From: DATFQE01 sp963739085 | GTDB lineage: Bacteria > Actinomycetota > Thermoleophilia > Gaiellales > Gaiellaceae | Length of the DNA stretch: 64,000 bases | Assembly: GCA_963739085.1 (NCBI GenBank) | Contig: CAVTZA010000013.1 | Coordinates: forward strand, 62,001-126,000 | Reading direction: 5' to 3' | Shown: piece after piece, positions 52,775-61,702 of the stretch | How the letters are laid out: every line of letters starts with the position of its first letter | Numbering within the stretch: position 1 is the first letter of the stretch | Position numbers and translations under genes: made by a program | Notes under the pieces: model-generated | Told to the model about the DNA's origin: nothing | Database searches by the model: none | What the model saw: only the letters and a program-made list of their open reading frames with translations

Positions 52775-52800
52775 GTCCCGTTTTTTCCAGAGACCGCCAC

Positions 52801-53379
52801 GTTTCCCTGTCTAGCTAAGCAGCGATGCCCGCCCCACTCGTACGGGCGAGCACGTCTTCGACGTGCGCGGCGTCATCCCGACCGTCACGCGCATCACGGA
52901 TGACGCCGAAACCTCAGAGGTTGACCGTCCCGACAACGTGACCGTCACAGTCAGCATCCTCCCGCCGAGCTCGATCCAAGCGCTGCCGTCCCGGCAACAG
53001 GTTCGCCCGCCCCCACCTCCCCGTCGAGGATTCAACCCGCTTCGTCAAGTTCACGCGGCCGATGTGGCGCGTCTGCTCCACATCGAGACCGAACGACCGC
53101 GATCGTTGCGGCGTTGGCCTAGGAGAGGGATCGCGTCGAGGTCAGGTTAGTCGTGTTGTCCGGCGTAGCCGTTGAGACAGAGAGAACCGGCACGATCGTC
53201 ACGACGACGAGCGCGTTTCCAACTGTGCTTCTGGCGCATCTCTTCAGCAGTTGCCGCTGACTGCTGATTTCGCGTAGCGGGTGGGCGACGTCCGCTGATG
53301 TCGAATGGGCCGCGCTGCGTTGCGGGATGAGACGTCAGCGGGCGGCCGGAGGCGCCGCTACCACTGACGGTGAGCGCGT
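52801..53379. other. Stretch without a supportable gene
   Basis: Short open frames exist on both strands around 52863-53150, but none shows a recognisable family and their residue use is atypical. Nothing structured stands out. Confidence 0.5.
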
Positions 53380-53860
53380 TCTACGTGCGGCGGGAGGAGA
53401 ACCTTGTTGATGACGTATCGTGCGTTCGAGCGCGATGTCCGTTTTCACGACGCGTGGAGCGTTGAGAACGTTCGCGCGGATCTTGATCGCACGGATGGCC
53501 TGCAGGGTCTTGGCGAGCGAGTCGATATGGGCGCTTCACGTCGCCGCGACGACGTGGTAGAGCAGTAGGCGAAGCTGTGCTCGGTTGCGGAGCAGCTTTT
53601 CAGCGTTGCTTGGGCACTCTTGAAGGCGGCGTCCGTCGGTGCGAAGACGGTCAGCTTCTTCTGGGGTGAGTGCAGGCGCGCGCTTGGCGAGCTGACGAGC
53701 GTCTTGACTGGGGCAGCGATGCGTCTGGACGATGTTCTTCTGAGCGTCGGGCTCTGGGCAGTTCGCGCTCGTCTGCGGCGCGACGCGGCGATCGCGAGAC
53801 GGAGGCAGTGACGATTGCGGTGACGAGCTTGTCATCTTGACTCTCCTTCATCATGCGGTC
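53380..53860 (-). pseudogene. Fasciclin-domain protein, multiply frameshifted
   Basis: Pieces of a FAS1 domain lie in order in several frames on the minus strand: PDAQKNIVQT, KKLTVFAPTDAAFKSA (the FAS1 H1 hallmark), EKLLRNRAQLRLLLYHVVA (H2 with YHVV), IKIRANVLNAPRVVKTDI, and YVINKVLLPP (C-terminal strand). At least four frame changes are needed. The fasciclin fold is used in secreted adhesion-type proteins and often occurs beside light- or stress-regulated genes. It is probably non-functional as written. Confidence 0.7.
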
Positions 53861-53869
53861 GTGAGTTGT

Positions 53870-54065
53870 GGGTCGCGCTCAGCGGCGCGGATGGCGCCTG
53901 CTGAGCACCTCATAGAAGCGCGAGACGACGAGCGTAGATCCACGGCTGGGCGTTCGTCTCGGAAGTCGAGGCGACGAGCGTCGCACGAGGTCGAATCGGC
54001 GACGGCAAAGAAGTTGAGCCGCGACAACGAGAAGGACGGCTGCGAGGATGTCGAGCTTCTTCACT
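53870..54065 (-). pseudogene. DUF378 small membrane protein, frameshifted
   Basis: The start MKKLDILAAVLLVV (GTG near 54065) is the standard beginning of DUF378 proteins. After a frame change FDLVATLVA and a tail compatible with the second membrane helix follow. DUF378 proteins have two helices and unknown function. The start lies just after the phased-repeat promoter region at 54070-54130. Confidence 0.6.
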
Positions 54066-54069
54066 GGCG

Positions 54070-54130
54070 CTCCTTTCTGTACAGCTTTGTCGAGATACGT
54101 ACAGATATGGTGGCGTATTGTCAAGTGTTT
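54070..54130. promoter_or_regulatory. Divergent promoter with helically phased AC repeats, candidate B12-regulator operator
   Basis: On the minus strand TTGACA is followed by half-sites whose AC dinucleotides recur at 10, 11, 10 and 10 bases; the last three units read CTGTACGTAT, CTCGACAAAG and CTGTACAGAA. AAGGAG follows just before the DUF378-type start. On the plus strand TTGTCA overlaps the same TTGACA. CarH-type MerR/B12 repressors bind direct repeats of about 11 bases over the promoter, and a MerR/B12 gene lies downstream on the plus strand. Confidence 0.45.
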
Positions 54131-54152
54131 GTTCAATGTCTGTAGATGCTGG

Positions 54153-54960
54153 CATGGACGCGACGAGCGCTCGGATCGGCGAGCTGAGCGACGACAGGTG
54201 TCAGCGGAGCTCTGCGCGCGTGGGAACGGGTACGGGCTGCTCACGACTCGCCAGGCGGCGGATTTCGTCTCTACTCGGGCTGATGAGCGGCGGGTCTCGC
54301 TCATGCGCTCGCCTTGCAGCTGGGATGTCGCTGCAGAGCTGCCGCTCACTGACGGAGGCGGACGGCGGGACTCGCGATGATGATGACCGCTTCTGCAGCG
54401 CCGTGCTCAGGAGCTTCGCCAGGCGCTGGACGACCTCGACGAGGGCAGCGCGCAAACCGCGCTCGACGGCGTTCTCGCGGAGTTCTCGACCGAGACCGTC
54501 CTAACGGATCTCGTGCTGCCCTACCTGATCCTCGGTGAGCGCTGGGCGAGCGGCGAGGCGTCGGTGGGTCAGGAGCACTTCGCCAGCCAACTCATCCGAG
54601 GCAGGCTCCTCGGGCTCGCGAGGGGCTGGGATCGCGGCGCCGGCCCGCGTGCTCTCCTTGCCTGCGCCCCGGGCGAGCAGCCGATCTCGGGCTCATCGCG
54701 CTTGGCGTCGCCCTGCGCGCCCGAGGCTGGCGCATCACGTATCTCGGCCAGGACACGCCTATCGAACGCTTGCCGAGAGTGCCCGCTCGCTCGGGCCGCT
54801 CGCGATCGTGATCTCATCCGTCTCGCCCGACCGACTCTCGAGGTCGGGGCCGAGTTGCGACGGCTGGCGGGCATTGCCCGTGTGGCTCGCCGGGCCAGGC
54901 GCCAGCGAACTCTCGCCAAAGGGCGCGGGCACTCCCAGGTCGACCCGGTGACCGCGTGGA
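54153..54960 (+). pseudogene. MerR-family B12-binding regulator (CarH/LitR-like), frameshifted
   Basis: Starting at ATG 54153, MDATSARIGELS begins a MerR HTH; further pieces are RAWER, YGLL, ADERRVSLMR and LAAGMSL in shifted frames. The helical B12-binding domain is clear: EFSTETVLTDLVLPYLILGE, then RWASGEASVGQEHFASQLIR with the EHF motif of CarH-type proteins, then LLGLARGWDRGAGPRALLAC. RARGWRITYLGQDTP and AIVISSVSPDRLS belong to the Rossmann-like half. Such proteins sense light through adenosylcobalamin. Several small deletions relative to the family pattern break the frame. Confidence 0.7.
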
Positions 54961-55065
54961 CCGCGTGGCCGCCACAAGACCATGAGGCCTGCCTGAAACC
55001 CGTGACGTCCGTCGAACGGCGACCCCCGGCAGACCCGTCGTCGAGCCGACGCCACGGGGGGCGGG

Positions 55066-55375
55066 ATGCTCGCCGCGAGCTACTGGCGTGAGGTCGAGGC
55101 GACGACGCGCCGCTTGTGCGGGCGGCGCTGTTGCCGGAGGCATCGATGTTCGCTATTCGGTCGAGGCCCCGTCCTCATCAGGCTCGGACGTCCTGCCGTC
55201 AGCGCCGACCCCACATCCGTCACGTGCACGTACCCCATCGTCGACAGGTTTCTCGTGAGCCGGCCGGCGGGGCGCTCGCGCTTGAGCTCAATGTCCGGTC
55301 GTTCTGCGCTGCACGACGGATACGTCCCGCTTGCGGGCCGCTCTATTTTCAGGTGCGGCTCGCTGCTTCCTGATC
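55066..55375 (+). pseudogene. Decayed protein of unknown family
   Basis: SYWREVEATTRRL, LFGRGPVLIRLGRPAVSADP, TSVTCTYPIVDRFLVSRPAG and RAALYFQVRLA appear in order across two or three frames, ending near 55375. The pattern reminds me of an actinobacterial conserved protein found beside SDR genes, but I cannot name a family. It looks broken. Confidence 0.4.
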
Positions 55376-55389
55376 AGCGCCGCCTTGCG

Positions 55390-56227
55390 CGACTCGGCCG
55401 GGACGCCGATGAAGTCGCGTCTTTGGCGCGACCGCCCATCGGCCGCTCTGCTGCCGGTTTTGGCGCGCTCGCTGACGTCGTCGCGCTGTCGCGACGCGAC
55501 GGGAGGGCGCGGAGTGACTGGTTGCGGGCCGCGGGCACGCAATCTCCAGCTTCGGGGATCGACGTCGCTACTACTCGTGCCTCGCTCGGCCGCGTGACTT
55601 CGAGGGCGCGATCTCGCGCGGCAGGTCCGAGGAGGCTGGGCGGGCCGGGCTTAGCACTCATCTACTGGGCGGCTCGGGACGATTCTCCTGAGCTGTCTAC
55701 GCCCTCCGTAGCGACTCGAGACCGAGAGGAGTCGCCTCTGGTGCCGTCCCGCTGACCACGCTGCGAGCCGCGATCGTCATCGGCCGCCGCAGCGCCGGCT
55801 TCACAACGATCGCCGCGCTCGTGGACCGCCTGCCGGCAATGGTGTGCCCGCGCTGGGTCGGCGTACGTACCCAGCCGATCGCCATCGTGGACGTCGTCGA
55901 GTACCTCGCCGGTGTCTGCGGTCTTCCCAGGCGATCGGGGCGAGCTTCGATATTGGCGGGCCCGACGTGATGACCTACAGGGAGATGATCGAGCGGGTTG
56001 GGACCGAGCGCGGCAAACGGCCGCTGATCGTGGAAGTCCCCGTGCTCACGCCCCGCCTCTCGTCGTACTGGCTCCACCTCGTGACGCCTGTGAAGGCCTC
56101 GGTCGCCCGTCCGCTGATCGAAGGTCTGCGAAACGAGACCGTCGCGAAGGACGAGCGCATCCGGGAACTGCTCCCCTTCGAGCTCACGCCGTTCGACATA
56201 GCGGCGCGAGCCGCGCTCGACGGCTAA
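55390..56227 (+). pseudogene. NAD(P)-binding SDR / NmrA-like protein, frameshifted
   Basis: The C-terminal half is intact in one frame: ASFDIGGPDVMTYREMIERV, EVPVLTPRLSSYWLHLVTPV, RPLIEGLRNETVAKDERIRE. This is the tail of YbjT/NDUFA9-like atypical SDRs. Upstream, LRAAIVIGRRSAGFTTIAAL and WVGVRTQPIAIVDVVEYLAG lie in another frame, and GDDSPELST plus DVAYY-like pieces in others. The N-terminal glycine motif could not be found. Multiple small indels are required. Confidence 0.65.
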
Positions 56228-56453
56228 TCGGAGCTTCGGTCACGGCGCTCGGATTCACCGCGCCGGCATGTACACCGGAGGTAAATGAGCGCGGAGCCGA
56301 TCCCCGGCCGATAGGAGCTGCACGATCATCCCAACCGGACGATGATCGTCAGAAGCCCGGCGCCCGGCAGGGCGCGTTGGTGGGTTGCCGGTGCTCGTCG
56401 TCGCGCCAGCGCTTCCCGCCACCGCCGAGGGCGCCGCGTTGGGGGGAAACGAG

Positions 56454-56481
56454 GGAGGGCCCGGCAATAGCCGGGCCCTCC
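56454..56481 (-). terminator. Hairpin after the monooxygenase-like gene
   Basis: GGAGGGCCCGGC and GCCGGGCCCTCC form a perfect 12-bp stem with a 4-base loop, 22 bases past the stop at 56503. CTCGTTTCC follows on the minus strand, a weak U-tract. Confidence 0.6.
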
Positions 56482-56502
56482 GTCGAATGCGGTGCGGTCG
56501 AG

Positions 56503-56814
56503 CTACGCGACCAGGACGCGGTCGCTATGAGCGACTACCCGGCCGCTCGTGATCTTGGGCTCGTTGGGGATCAAAGTCTCGAACTTCTCGTCGCGGATCC
56601 AGGTGGCGACGACGTTCGTCGACTCCTTGCCCTGCTCAGGCGTCTCGAAGAGACCGAGCGAGCTGAAGACGCCGTTGTCGGCCTCGATCAGGTAGTAGCC
56701 CGCGAACCCGGGTAGCTTCTCCAGCTTCGGGACCAGCGTCTCGTTGACCTTGCCGGTTAGCTCGGCCGTGCGATTCTGGTCCACACCGTCGTAGCGGCGG
56801 ATGGTCGCATGCAT
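56503..56814 (-). CDS. Small antibiotic-biosynthesis-monooxygenase-like protein
   Basis: The 103-residue protein has a ferredoxin-like pattern: HATIRRYDGV, helix TAELTGKVNETLVPKLEKLP, GFAGYYLIEADNGVFSSLGL, and a second helix ESTNVVATWI. This fits ABM-type dimeric barrels of unknown substrate. AAGGAG stands 7 bases before the ATG. The frame is intact, in contrast to the preceding strip. The 300 bases upstream (56815-57130) show no gene. Confidence 0.75.
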   Translation of the reverse strand: MHATIRRYDGVDQNRTAELTGKVNETLVPKLEKLPGFAGYYLIEADNGVFSSLGLFETPEQGKESTNVVATWIRDEKFETLIPNEPKITSGRVVAHSDRVLVA

Positions 56815-57132
56815 GTGATGCTCCTTCGCTCTTCGTTCAGGCAGAAAACCCGATTGAGCTCCCTGATGCGCTCAGGCCTGATGTGACAACTCGAAGAGGA
56901 AGTGCAGAGCCTCGACGGCTTTGATGCCAGGACGAACGCGCTCAGCCACTGTAGCCGCGATTCGTGCGCCGTGCAGAGCTGACGTGAAACCGCCGACTGC
57001 TCGGGGTCTCTCTTGGGCGTGTCTCTGCGCCGCAATAGCCTCCGCGTCCCGATGACCCGAAATCTCCTGGACACCGAGCCTGGGCCGCTCCCACGGCGGC
57101 CAACACTTTGTAACAGGTAGCACAATTTATGC

Positions 57133-57316
57133 TAGAGTGGGTGGCGCGTAAGACCTAGCGCGGCAGCCGCCGAGGCCTCACGGCATCACTCCTCCTCGAC
57201 TCCCGAACCGGGCCTGAGTGCAAGGGAAGAGCGAACTGCTCTTCAGGTGAGTCCTGACTCGATCCGGCCTGAGCACTTGTGCTCCGGGCGGATCGACAAA
57301 CAAGGCGGGGTGTGAG
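57133..57316 (+). promoter_or_regulatory. Promoter and long leader of the small membrane gene
   Basis: TAGAGT at 57133-57138 (with TGC before it) forms an extended -10-like element about 180 bases ahead of the ATG at 57317. The leader begins with a GCGCG...GCGC-type small hairpin and contains GAAGAGC/GCTCTTC (8-base loop) and GAGCAC/GTGCTC hairpins. Similarity to the duplicated leaders at 59.2 and 61.5 kb is limited to the first hairpin. Confidence 0.35.
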
Positions 57317-57574
57317 ATGACGAGGTTCCTTCATTGGCGCAAGATGACCTGGGCGATCCTGCTCTGGTGCGTGGCGGCCACCGGGTGGCTGATCGCCGGC
57401 GGTGCTGTTGTGCCGAGCTTGCTGATGTGGTCGTTCGGAACCGCTCTTCTGACGCTTGTCTGGTTCGTCACCCGGCCGCTCTGGCGTCAGGGCCACGGCG
57501 TCCGCATTCGTCGGCTACGAACGCCCGACAGCGCGCCGGTCCGCAGCTTCGACAGCTTGTCGACCGGGCATTAG
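57317..57574 (+). CDS. Small two-helix membrane protein
   Basis: The 85-residue protein begins MTRFLHWRKMTWAILLWCVA and has two hydrophobic helices (about 10-28 and 33-50) and a basic tail. The FLHWRKMTW start recurs in small actinobacterial membrane proteins of unknown function. It lies alone on the plus strand after a long leader. Confidence 0.65.
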   Translation: MTRFLHWRKMTWAILLWCVAATGWLIAGGAVVPSLLMWSFGTALLTLVWFVTRPLWRQGHGVRIRRLRTPDSAPVRSFDSLSTGH

Positions 57575-57747
57575 CCGGGCAGACCCGCGCGGCTGGAAGA
57601 GCCTGTGCTGATCACCGCCCGCCGCCGACCCTTGGCTCCGGGAGGGAAGGGGCTCCCTCCGTCACCTAGAAGTTGCGGTCCGGTTCGCAGCTGGCCTTCG
57701 GCAAATCTCGTTCAATTCGCCGCGTGCTCGCCCGCCTCGCGCGCGTT

Positions 57748-59005
57748 TCAGGCTGACGCTGCTTGATCGAGTCGCCCTTCGCGGTCTGCTCCTGACGTGG
57801 CGTCGCGATCGCGGGGAGGGCCGCCATGCCAATCGAGACACAGCGCCGTGGCGTCGTCGCGTAGCTGGCCGCCGCTCGCCTGGAGGACCTCCTGGGTGAG
57901 GTGCTGCACCGCCTCGCGGGCGTGCATGTCCATGCTCGCGGTCAGGATGGCGGCGATGTTCATGCTCGCGGCGTCGCGCTCCAGCATGCCGTCGGTGACG
58001 AACATCAGCCGGTCGCCCACCTCCAATGGCAGCGCCTGCACCCGGTAGCCGCGTCCGGGCTCCAGGCCGAACGGGCGGTCAGCCTCCAAATGAACGCGCT
58101 CGACCTGCCCGGCCCGCAGCCGCAGCGGCGGCGGATGGCCGGCGTTGACGATTCCCGCCCTCGCGCTGGCCAGGTCAATCCGCACGAGCAGGCCGGTAAC
58201 GAACTGGCCTTCGCCCGCCTGCTCGGCCAGCGCATCATTCGCCAGCCGCGCTTGCTCGGCAAGCTCAACCCCTCGCCGACGGGCGTTGCGTAGACCCCCG
58301 ACCAGCACAGTCGCCAACAGGGCGGCATCCATCGTGTGGCCCATCGCGTCGGTCATCGACACGTGCAACGTGTCTCGCTCCAGCGAAAAATCGAACGTGT
58401 CACCGCCGATCTCACCCGCCGGTTGCAGCCAGGCGGCGAGGGTGAACTGCCCGGCCTCGCAGGTAAAGGCACCAGGCAACAGCCGATGCTGGATCTCCGC
58501 CGCCAACGACAACGGAACTGAGCGCTGCCCCCACTCGAAGAGGTCGGTGTACCGGCGGTTCGCAATCACCACATAGGCCAAGAAATGCGCCGCCAGAGCA
58601 ACATCGGCCACCGTCTGCTCAACCGGGAACTCCTCCAGCCCCAACTCCAAGACACCGACCGCCTCGCCGCGGCTGGTTACCGGCGCGAACAAGCGAGCGC
58701 GGCCATCCTCGACGACCACTTCAACGGCCTGGGCTTGCCAACGCCCGCCCGTGCGGCGTCCCAATCAACGGCACCCGCTCCGCGGTTTCCTTCCCCTGCA
58801 ACGCAGGCCCCTTCCCGCCCGAGTGGCCCAATCGGATCAGCGACCGCCCACTGAAGTCGGCGATCAGAAAGCTGACCTCGCGGGCACCGATCGCTTCAGC
58901 CAGCGCGGCAGCGAGCACATCGACAGCCGCCACCGGCGGCGCCGCCTCGACCGCAGCCAGCAATGAATTCAAGTTCAACGGTGATCGCCGACCCTCACCC
59001 ATCAC
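57748..59005 (-). CDS. GAF-SpoIIE (PP2C-type) phosphatase (single-base frameshift)
   Basis: The corrected protein is about 418 residues. Residues 15-180 form a GAF-like sensor (VSFLIADFSGRSLIRLGHSG, then ARLFAPVTSRGEAVGVLELG). Residues 200-400 form a SpoIIE phosphatase with GEIGGDTFDF, MTDAMGHTMDAALLAT, NAGHPPPLRL and VTDGMLERDA carrying the metal Asp residues. One extra T near 58740 splits it; removal gives GRAWQAQAVEVV. These phosphatases usually dephosphorylate anti-anti-sigma factors, so it may feed the B-type sigma factor elsewhere in the window. That link is inference. Confidence 0.85.
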
Positions 59006-59183
59006 GCCCCCAACCTAACGCGACCGTCGCCAACACCGAGTCGTCAGCGGGCCCGTAAGGTCGGTGTCAGGATGACCGCGCCGGAGAGGTCGACGACCTC
59101 TGGCTGGAGCGCGATGAAGGGCCTGCTGCGAATCGGCTGAGCCGCCGTCGCGACCGCGGTCGGCACCGCGAAACGCGGAGTGC

Positions 59184-59346
59184 TAGGCTGATTCCGGCGG
59201 CGCCTCATCGAATGGCGCGGCGAGTCACCGCGCGGGGCCAAAGCCTTGGCCCCGCGGAAGGTCCGCCCTTAGCGAAGCGGGTTGGAGCAGTACCTGGCTG
59301 GCCTCACGCAATGGCCGGCGACGAAGCTTCGAGCCCGGAGGACCAC
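59184..59346 (+). promoter_or_regulatory. Structured 5' leader, copy A (with -10 element)
   Basis: TAGGCT at 59184-59189 begins the unit. The leader has a small GGCGC hairpin, then an 11-bp stem (59231-59241 with 59246-59256) with a 4-base loop, then AAGGTCCGCCCT and GGAGCA blocks, and ends in a GGAGGA-type ribosome binding site before the ATG at 59347. The same ordered blocks recur at 61504-61672. I do not recognise a known riboswitch. Confidence 0.55.
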
Positions 59347-59619
59347 ATGGTGGAGATTCGCGTTGCCGTTGCGGACGCGACGGGCGTTCACGCCCTCGTG
59401 CGGCGGCTGGCCGGCGTATTCGACCGGTCATCGGTCACGTTCGATGGCCGTCGCAAGGAAGTCAGGGTTCGGTCGGAGTCGGAGTCGCGCACCGTCGTCC
59501 TCGTTCTCGACGCTGTCGAGGCGTGGCTCGCGGAAGACGGCGTCGAGTCGGCGAAGCTGTCGATCGGCGATCGCTCGTACACGATGGTAGGCTCCGTCCC
59601 GATCACGAGCAGCCCGTGA
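59347..59619 (+). CDS. Small protein of unknown function
   Basis: The 90-residue protein (MVEIRVAVADATGVHALVRR...) has an alternating strand/helix pattern: RSSVTFDGRRKEVRVRSES, then VLVLDAVEAWLAEDGVES, ending KLSIGDRSYTMVG. No family is named. GGAGGA precedes the ATG at 59347; the frame is open further upstream, but that part is the conserved leader. It stands alone behind leader copy A. Confidence 0.6.
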   Translation: MVEIRVAVADATGVHALVRRLAGVFDRSSVTFDGRRKEVRVRSESESRTVVLVLDAVEAWLAEDGVESAKLSIGDRSYTMVGSVPITSSP

Positions 59620-59713
59620 TGGTCGACCGAGAGCGAGGGATTCGCCGTCGGGCGCTCGCCGCGCCGGCGATCTCGTCTTCCGTCGAGGGAGCATCGACGG
59701 TGGCCGGCGCCTC

Positions 59714-60873
59714 ATGACCGTGATCGAGGACACCGAGTCGAGTTCGAGTCGCGCGAGGAGGCATCGCCCCAGGACCGATCAATGTCCCCAATCGTTCGCG
59801 GGGGCGGAGCATCGCCTACCCTTCGAGCAGGGCCTCAGGCGCCTCGGCCGTTCGGCCACGCGCCAGGCTGACGCTGCTCGCCGGATCAGGAGCTCTCGCA
59901 CTTGCCTTGTCGATCCTGGCTGCCCGTCGCTTCGCCGATACGCCGTGGCCGCTCTCGCGCGGGGATCCCGGCCTCCTCACGGCGGCGGGGCTTCTCTTCC
60001 TCGTCGCGTACGCCCTCAAGATCTACGCGTGGCGACGGCTCTTCGCGGCGGACGAGCGCCCGCAGACGCGTGCGCTCGCGGCGGCGACCGGAGGCGCCTC
60101 GATCGTCGGGCTCGCCCTCCCCGGCCGGTGCACCGACGTCGTCCGGATCGCGATCGTCAACCGCTACCCGGGCTGTCCTGCCGGCGTGCGGACGCTCTGC
60201 CTCTCGCATCGTCGTTCTCGGCCTGATCGAGATCGCCGCCCTGGCCCCGCTCGCGCTTGCGTTGGCTGTCGTGCCAGGCCACTCGAGCGCCGTGCGCGGC
60301 GGGCTGATCCTTCTTGCCGGGGTTGGATTCGCAGCCGCCGCCTTCGTCGCAGTGCTGCCGCGAATGGCCACACGCGGGCGGCTCGCGCGCTCTCGGCTCG
60401 GCCGCTGGCTCAGGCCGCGCACGACCTCGCTGCGAGCTGCTTCGGGAGCATGGGCGCTCGTCTCTGTGTCCTGGCTCGTCCGGGCAGTCGCGCTACTGCT
60501 CCTTCTCGGAGCGCTCGGGGTCGGCTTCTCGTTCGCGCTCGCGGTCCTCTACCTCTCCGCCGGCGCGGCAGCGGGAGCGCTGCCGATCGGCCCCGCGGGC
60601 GCGACCAAGGCCGGCGCCGGCGCCGCGGCGCTCATCGCCTCGGGTGTCGGGGCCTCGCAGGCGCTCGACGTCGCCCTGGCCGGCCAGGCACTAGGGGTGC
60701 TGTGCGGAGTCGCGATCCTCCTCTACGCGGCCGCTTGGCATGTTCGCACCCGATTCGCGCCGACTCGGGCCGCGGCACGATCGAAGCCGCACCCCGCGCG
60801 CGACGAGCTCGAGGTCGAGCTCGTCTTGCCGTGGCTTAACCCGGCCGCTCGGAAGGAGTCGGCGGCTGCGTAA
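59714..60873 (+). CDS. Flippase-like / lysylphosphatidylglycerol-synthase-type membrane protein (frameshifted)
   Basis: A polytopic protein with about seven or more hydrophobic helices: LTLLAGSGALALALSILAA, AAGLLFLVAYALKIYAWRRL, GGASIVGLALPGRCTDVVRI, then in a second frame IVVLGLIEIAALAPLALALA and YLSAGAAAGALPIGPAGATK. The GR(x)TD and GP-rich C-terminal blocks fit the UPF0104/LPG-synthase membrane family. One extra base near 60200 separates the halves; the N-terminal start is uncertain (ATG 59714 needs another frame change before 59866). Its 3' end overlaps the convergent ANTAR gene. Confidence 0.65.
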
Positions 60874-61453
60874 TTGGCGGCAGCAGCAGGAGATGGCTGT
60901 CGACGATCGCCGCGGCCACGCTCGGCGAGCTTGTGGCCGTTGTGCTGGGAGTGATTACGGAGCATCTCGAACGCCTTGTCGGCGTCGATCGCGTGGCGGG
61001 CCATCAGGATCCCCTTCGCCTGCTCGATCAGCGCCCGGCGCCCGAAGGCTCCTTGCAGGCTGTGGTACTCGGTGAAGCGCTGCAGGGTGATGTCGATCGC
61101 GCTCTGCAGCTCCTCAGGCGTGCGTGTCGACGATGTAGGCGAAGACGCCGCGTTTGGCCGCCTCATGGACGTAGGCGGGGTCCCTGGCCGAGAGCAGCGC
61201 GATCACGGGACAGGCGGACTCGTGGACGATCTTCGCGATCAGCTCGAGCGCGTGCTCTGAGGAGAGGCCGAGTCCCGACGAGCGCGACATCGGGCCGTTC
61301 TCGCGCGGTCACCGCGCCGACCTCGCCGACTTCGACCTCGCGCGCGATCACCTCGTGCCCGAGCCCGGCGACGACCTGGGCGAGCAACTCGAGCCGGTCA
61401 CGCCGCTCGTTCGCGATCAGGACACGCAGATGCTGAATCTCGTCCTCGAGCAC
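60836..61453 (-). CDS. ANTAR-domain response regulator (three single-base frameshifts)
   Basis: Joining four frame segments gives about 204 residues. The receiver domain has LRVLIANERRDRLELLAQVV, RPDVALVGLGLSSEHALELI and CPVIALLSARDPAYVHEAAK, followed by FAYIVDT. Then comes a helical linker and an ANTAR domain (RRALIEQAKGILMARHAIDA, KAFEMLRNHSQHNGHKLAEV). Extra bases near 61275, 61122 and 60920 each restore the frame when removed. ANTAR proteins bind paired RNA hairpins to prevent termination. The receiver lacks an obvious phospho-acceptor pair. Start is GTG at 61453. Confidence 0.8.
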
Positions 61454-61503
61454 CGCAACCGTTCAATTTAGCGCGGGTCGACGGCCAGCGGGGAAATACG
61501 AGC

Positions 61504-61672
61504 TAGACTTGGTGGTTGCGGCGCCTTAATCGGCGCAGCGAACTATCTCCGCCGGGCCAGAAGCAGTCGGCCCCGCGGCAGGTCCGCCCTCACCAGCGTA
61601 GGTCGGAGCAAGGTGGCCGGCGTATGTCCTTGTCGGCGATGAAGCTCTCACGCTGAGGGAAGGACCCAGAAA
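61504..61672 (+). promoter_or_regulatory. Structured 5' leader, copy B (with -10 element)
   Basis: TAGACT at 61504-61509 is followed by GCGGCGCC...GGCGC, a stem around 61549-61580 with one mismatch, CGCGGCAGGTCCGCCCT, GGTCGGAGCA, and CGGCGATGAAGCTC, then GGAAGG before the ATG at 61673. These blocks follow the order and spacing of copy A, with a 22-base stretch differing by one base. Confidence 0.55.
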
Positions 61673-61702
61673 ATGAAGCTCTCCCCGCGCCCACCATCAT
61701 GA
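61673..61702 (+). CDS. Nine-codon leader peptide candidate
   Basis: ATG at 61673 has GGAAGG upstream and encodes MKLSPRPPS before TGA at 61700-61702, which overlaps an ATG at 61699. It is the first start after leader copy B. Whether it is translated is unknown. Confidence 0.3.
   Translation: MKLSPRPPS

Noticed and set aside
55066..55755. Intact 229-codon plus-strand gene
   Set aside because: The frame is open, but similarity to the unknown family and to the SDR alternates between frames, so the open frame itself is not the original gene.
57133..57316. A third copy of the structured leader
   Set aside because: Only the -10 element and the first small hairpin resemble the other two; the central AGGTCCGCCCT and GGAGCA blocks are absent.
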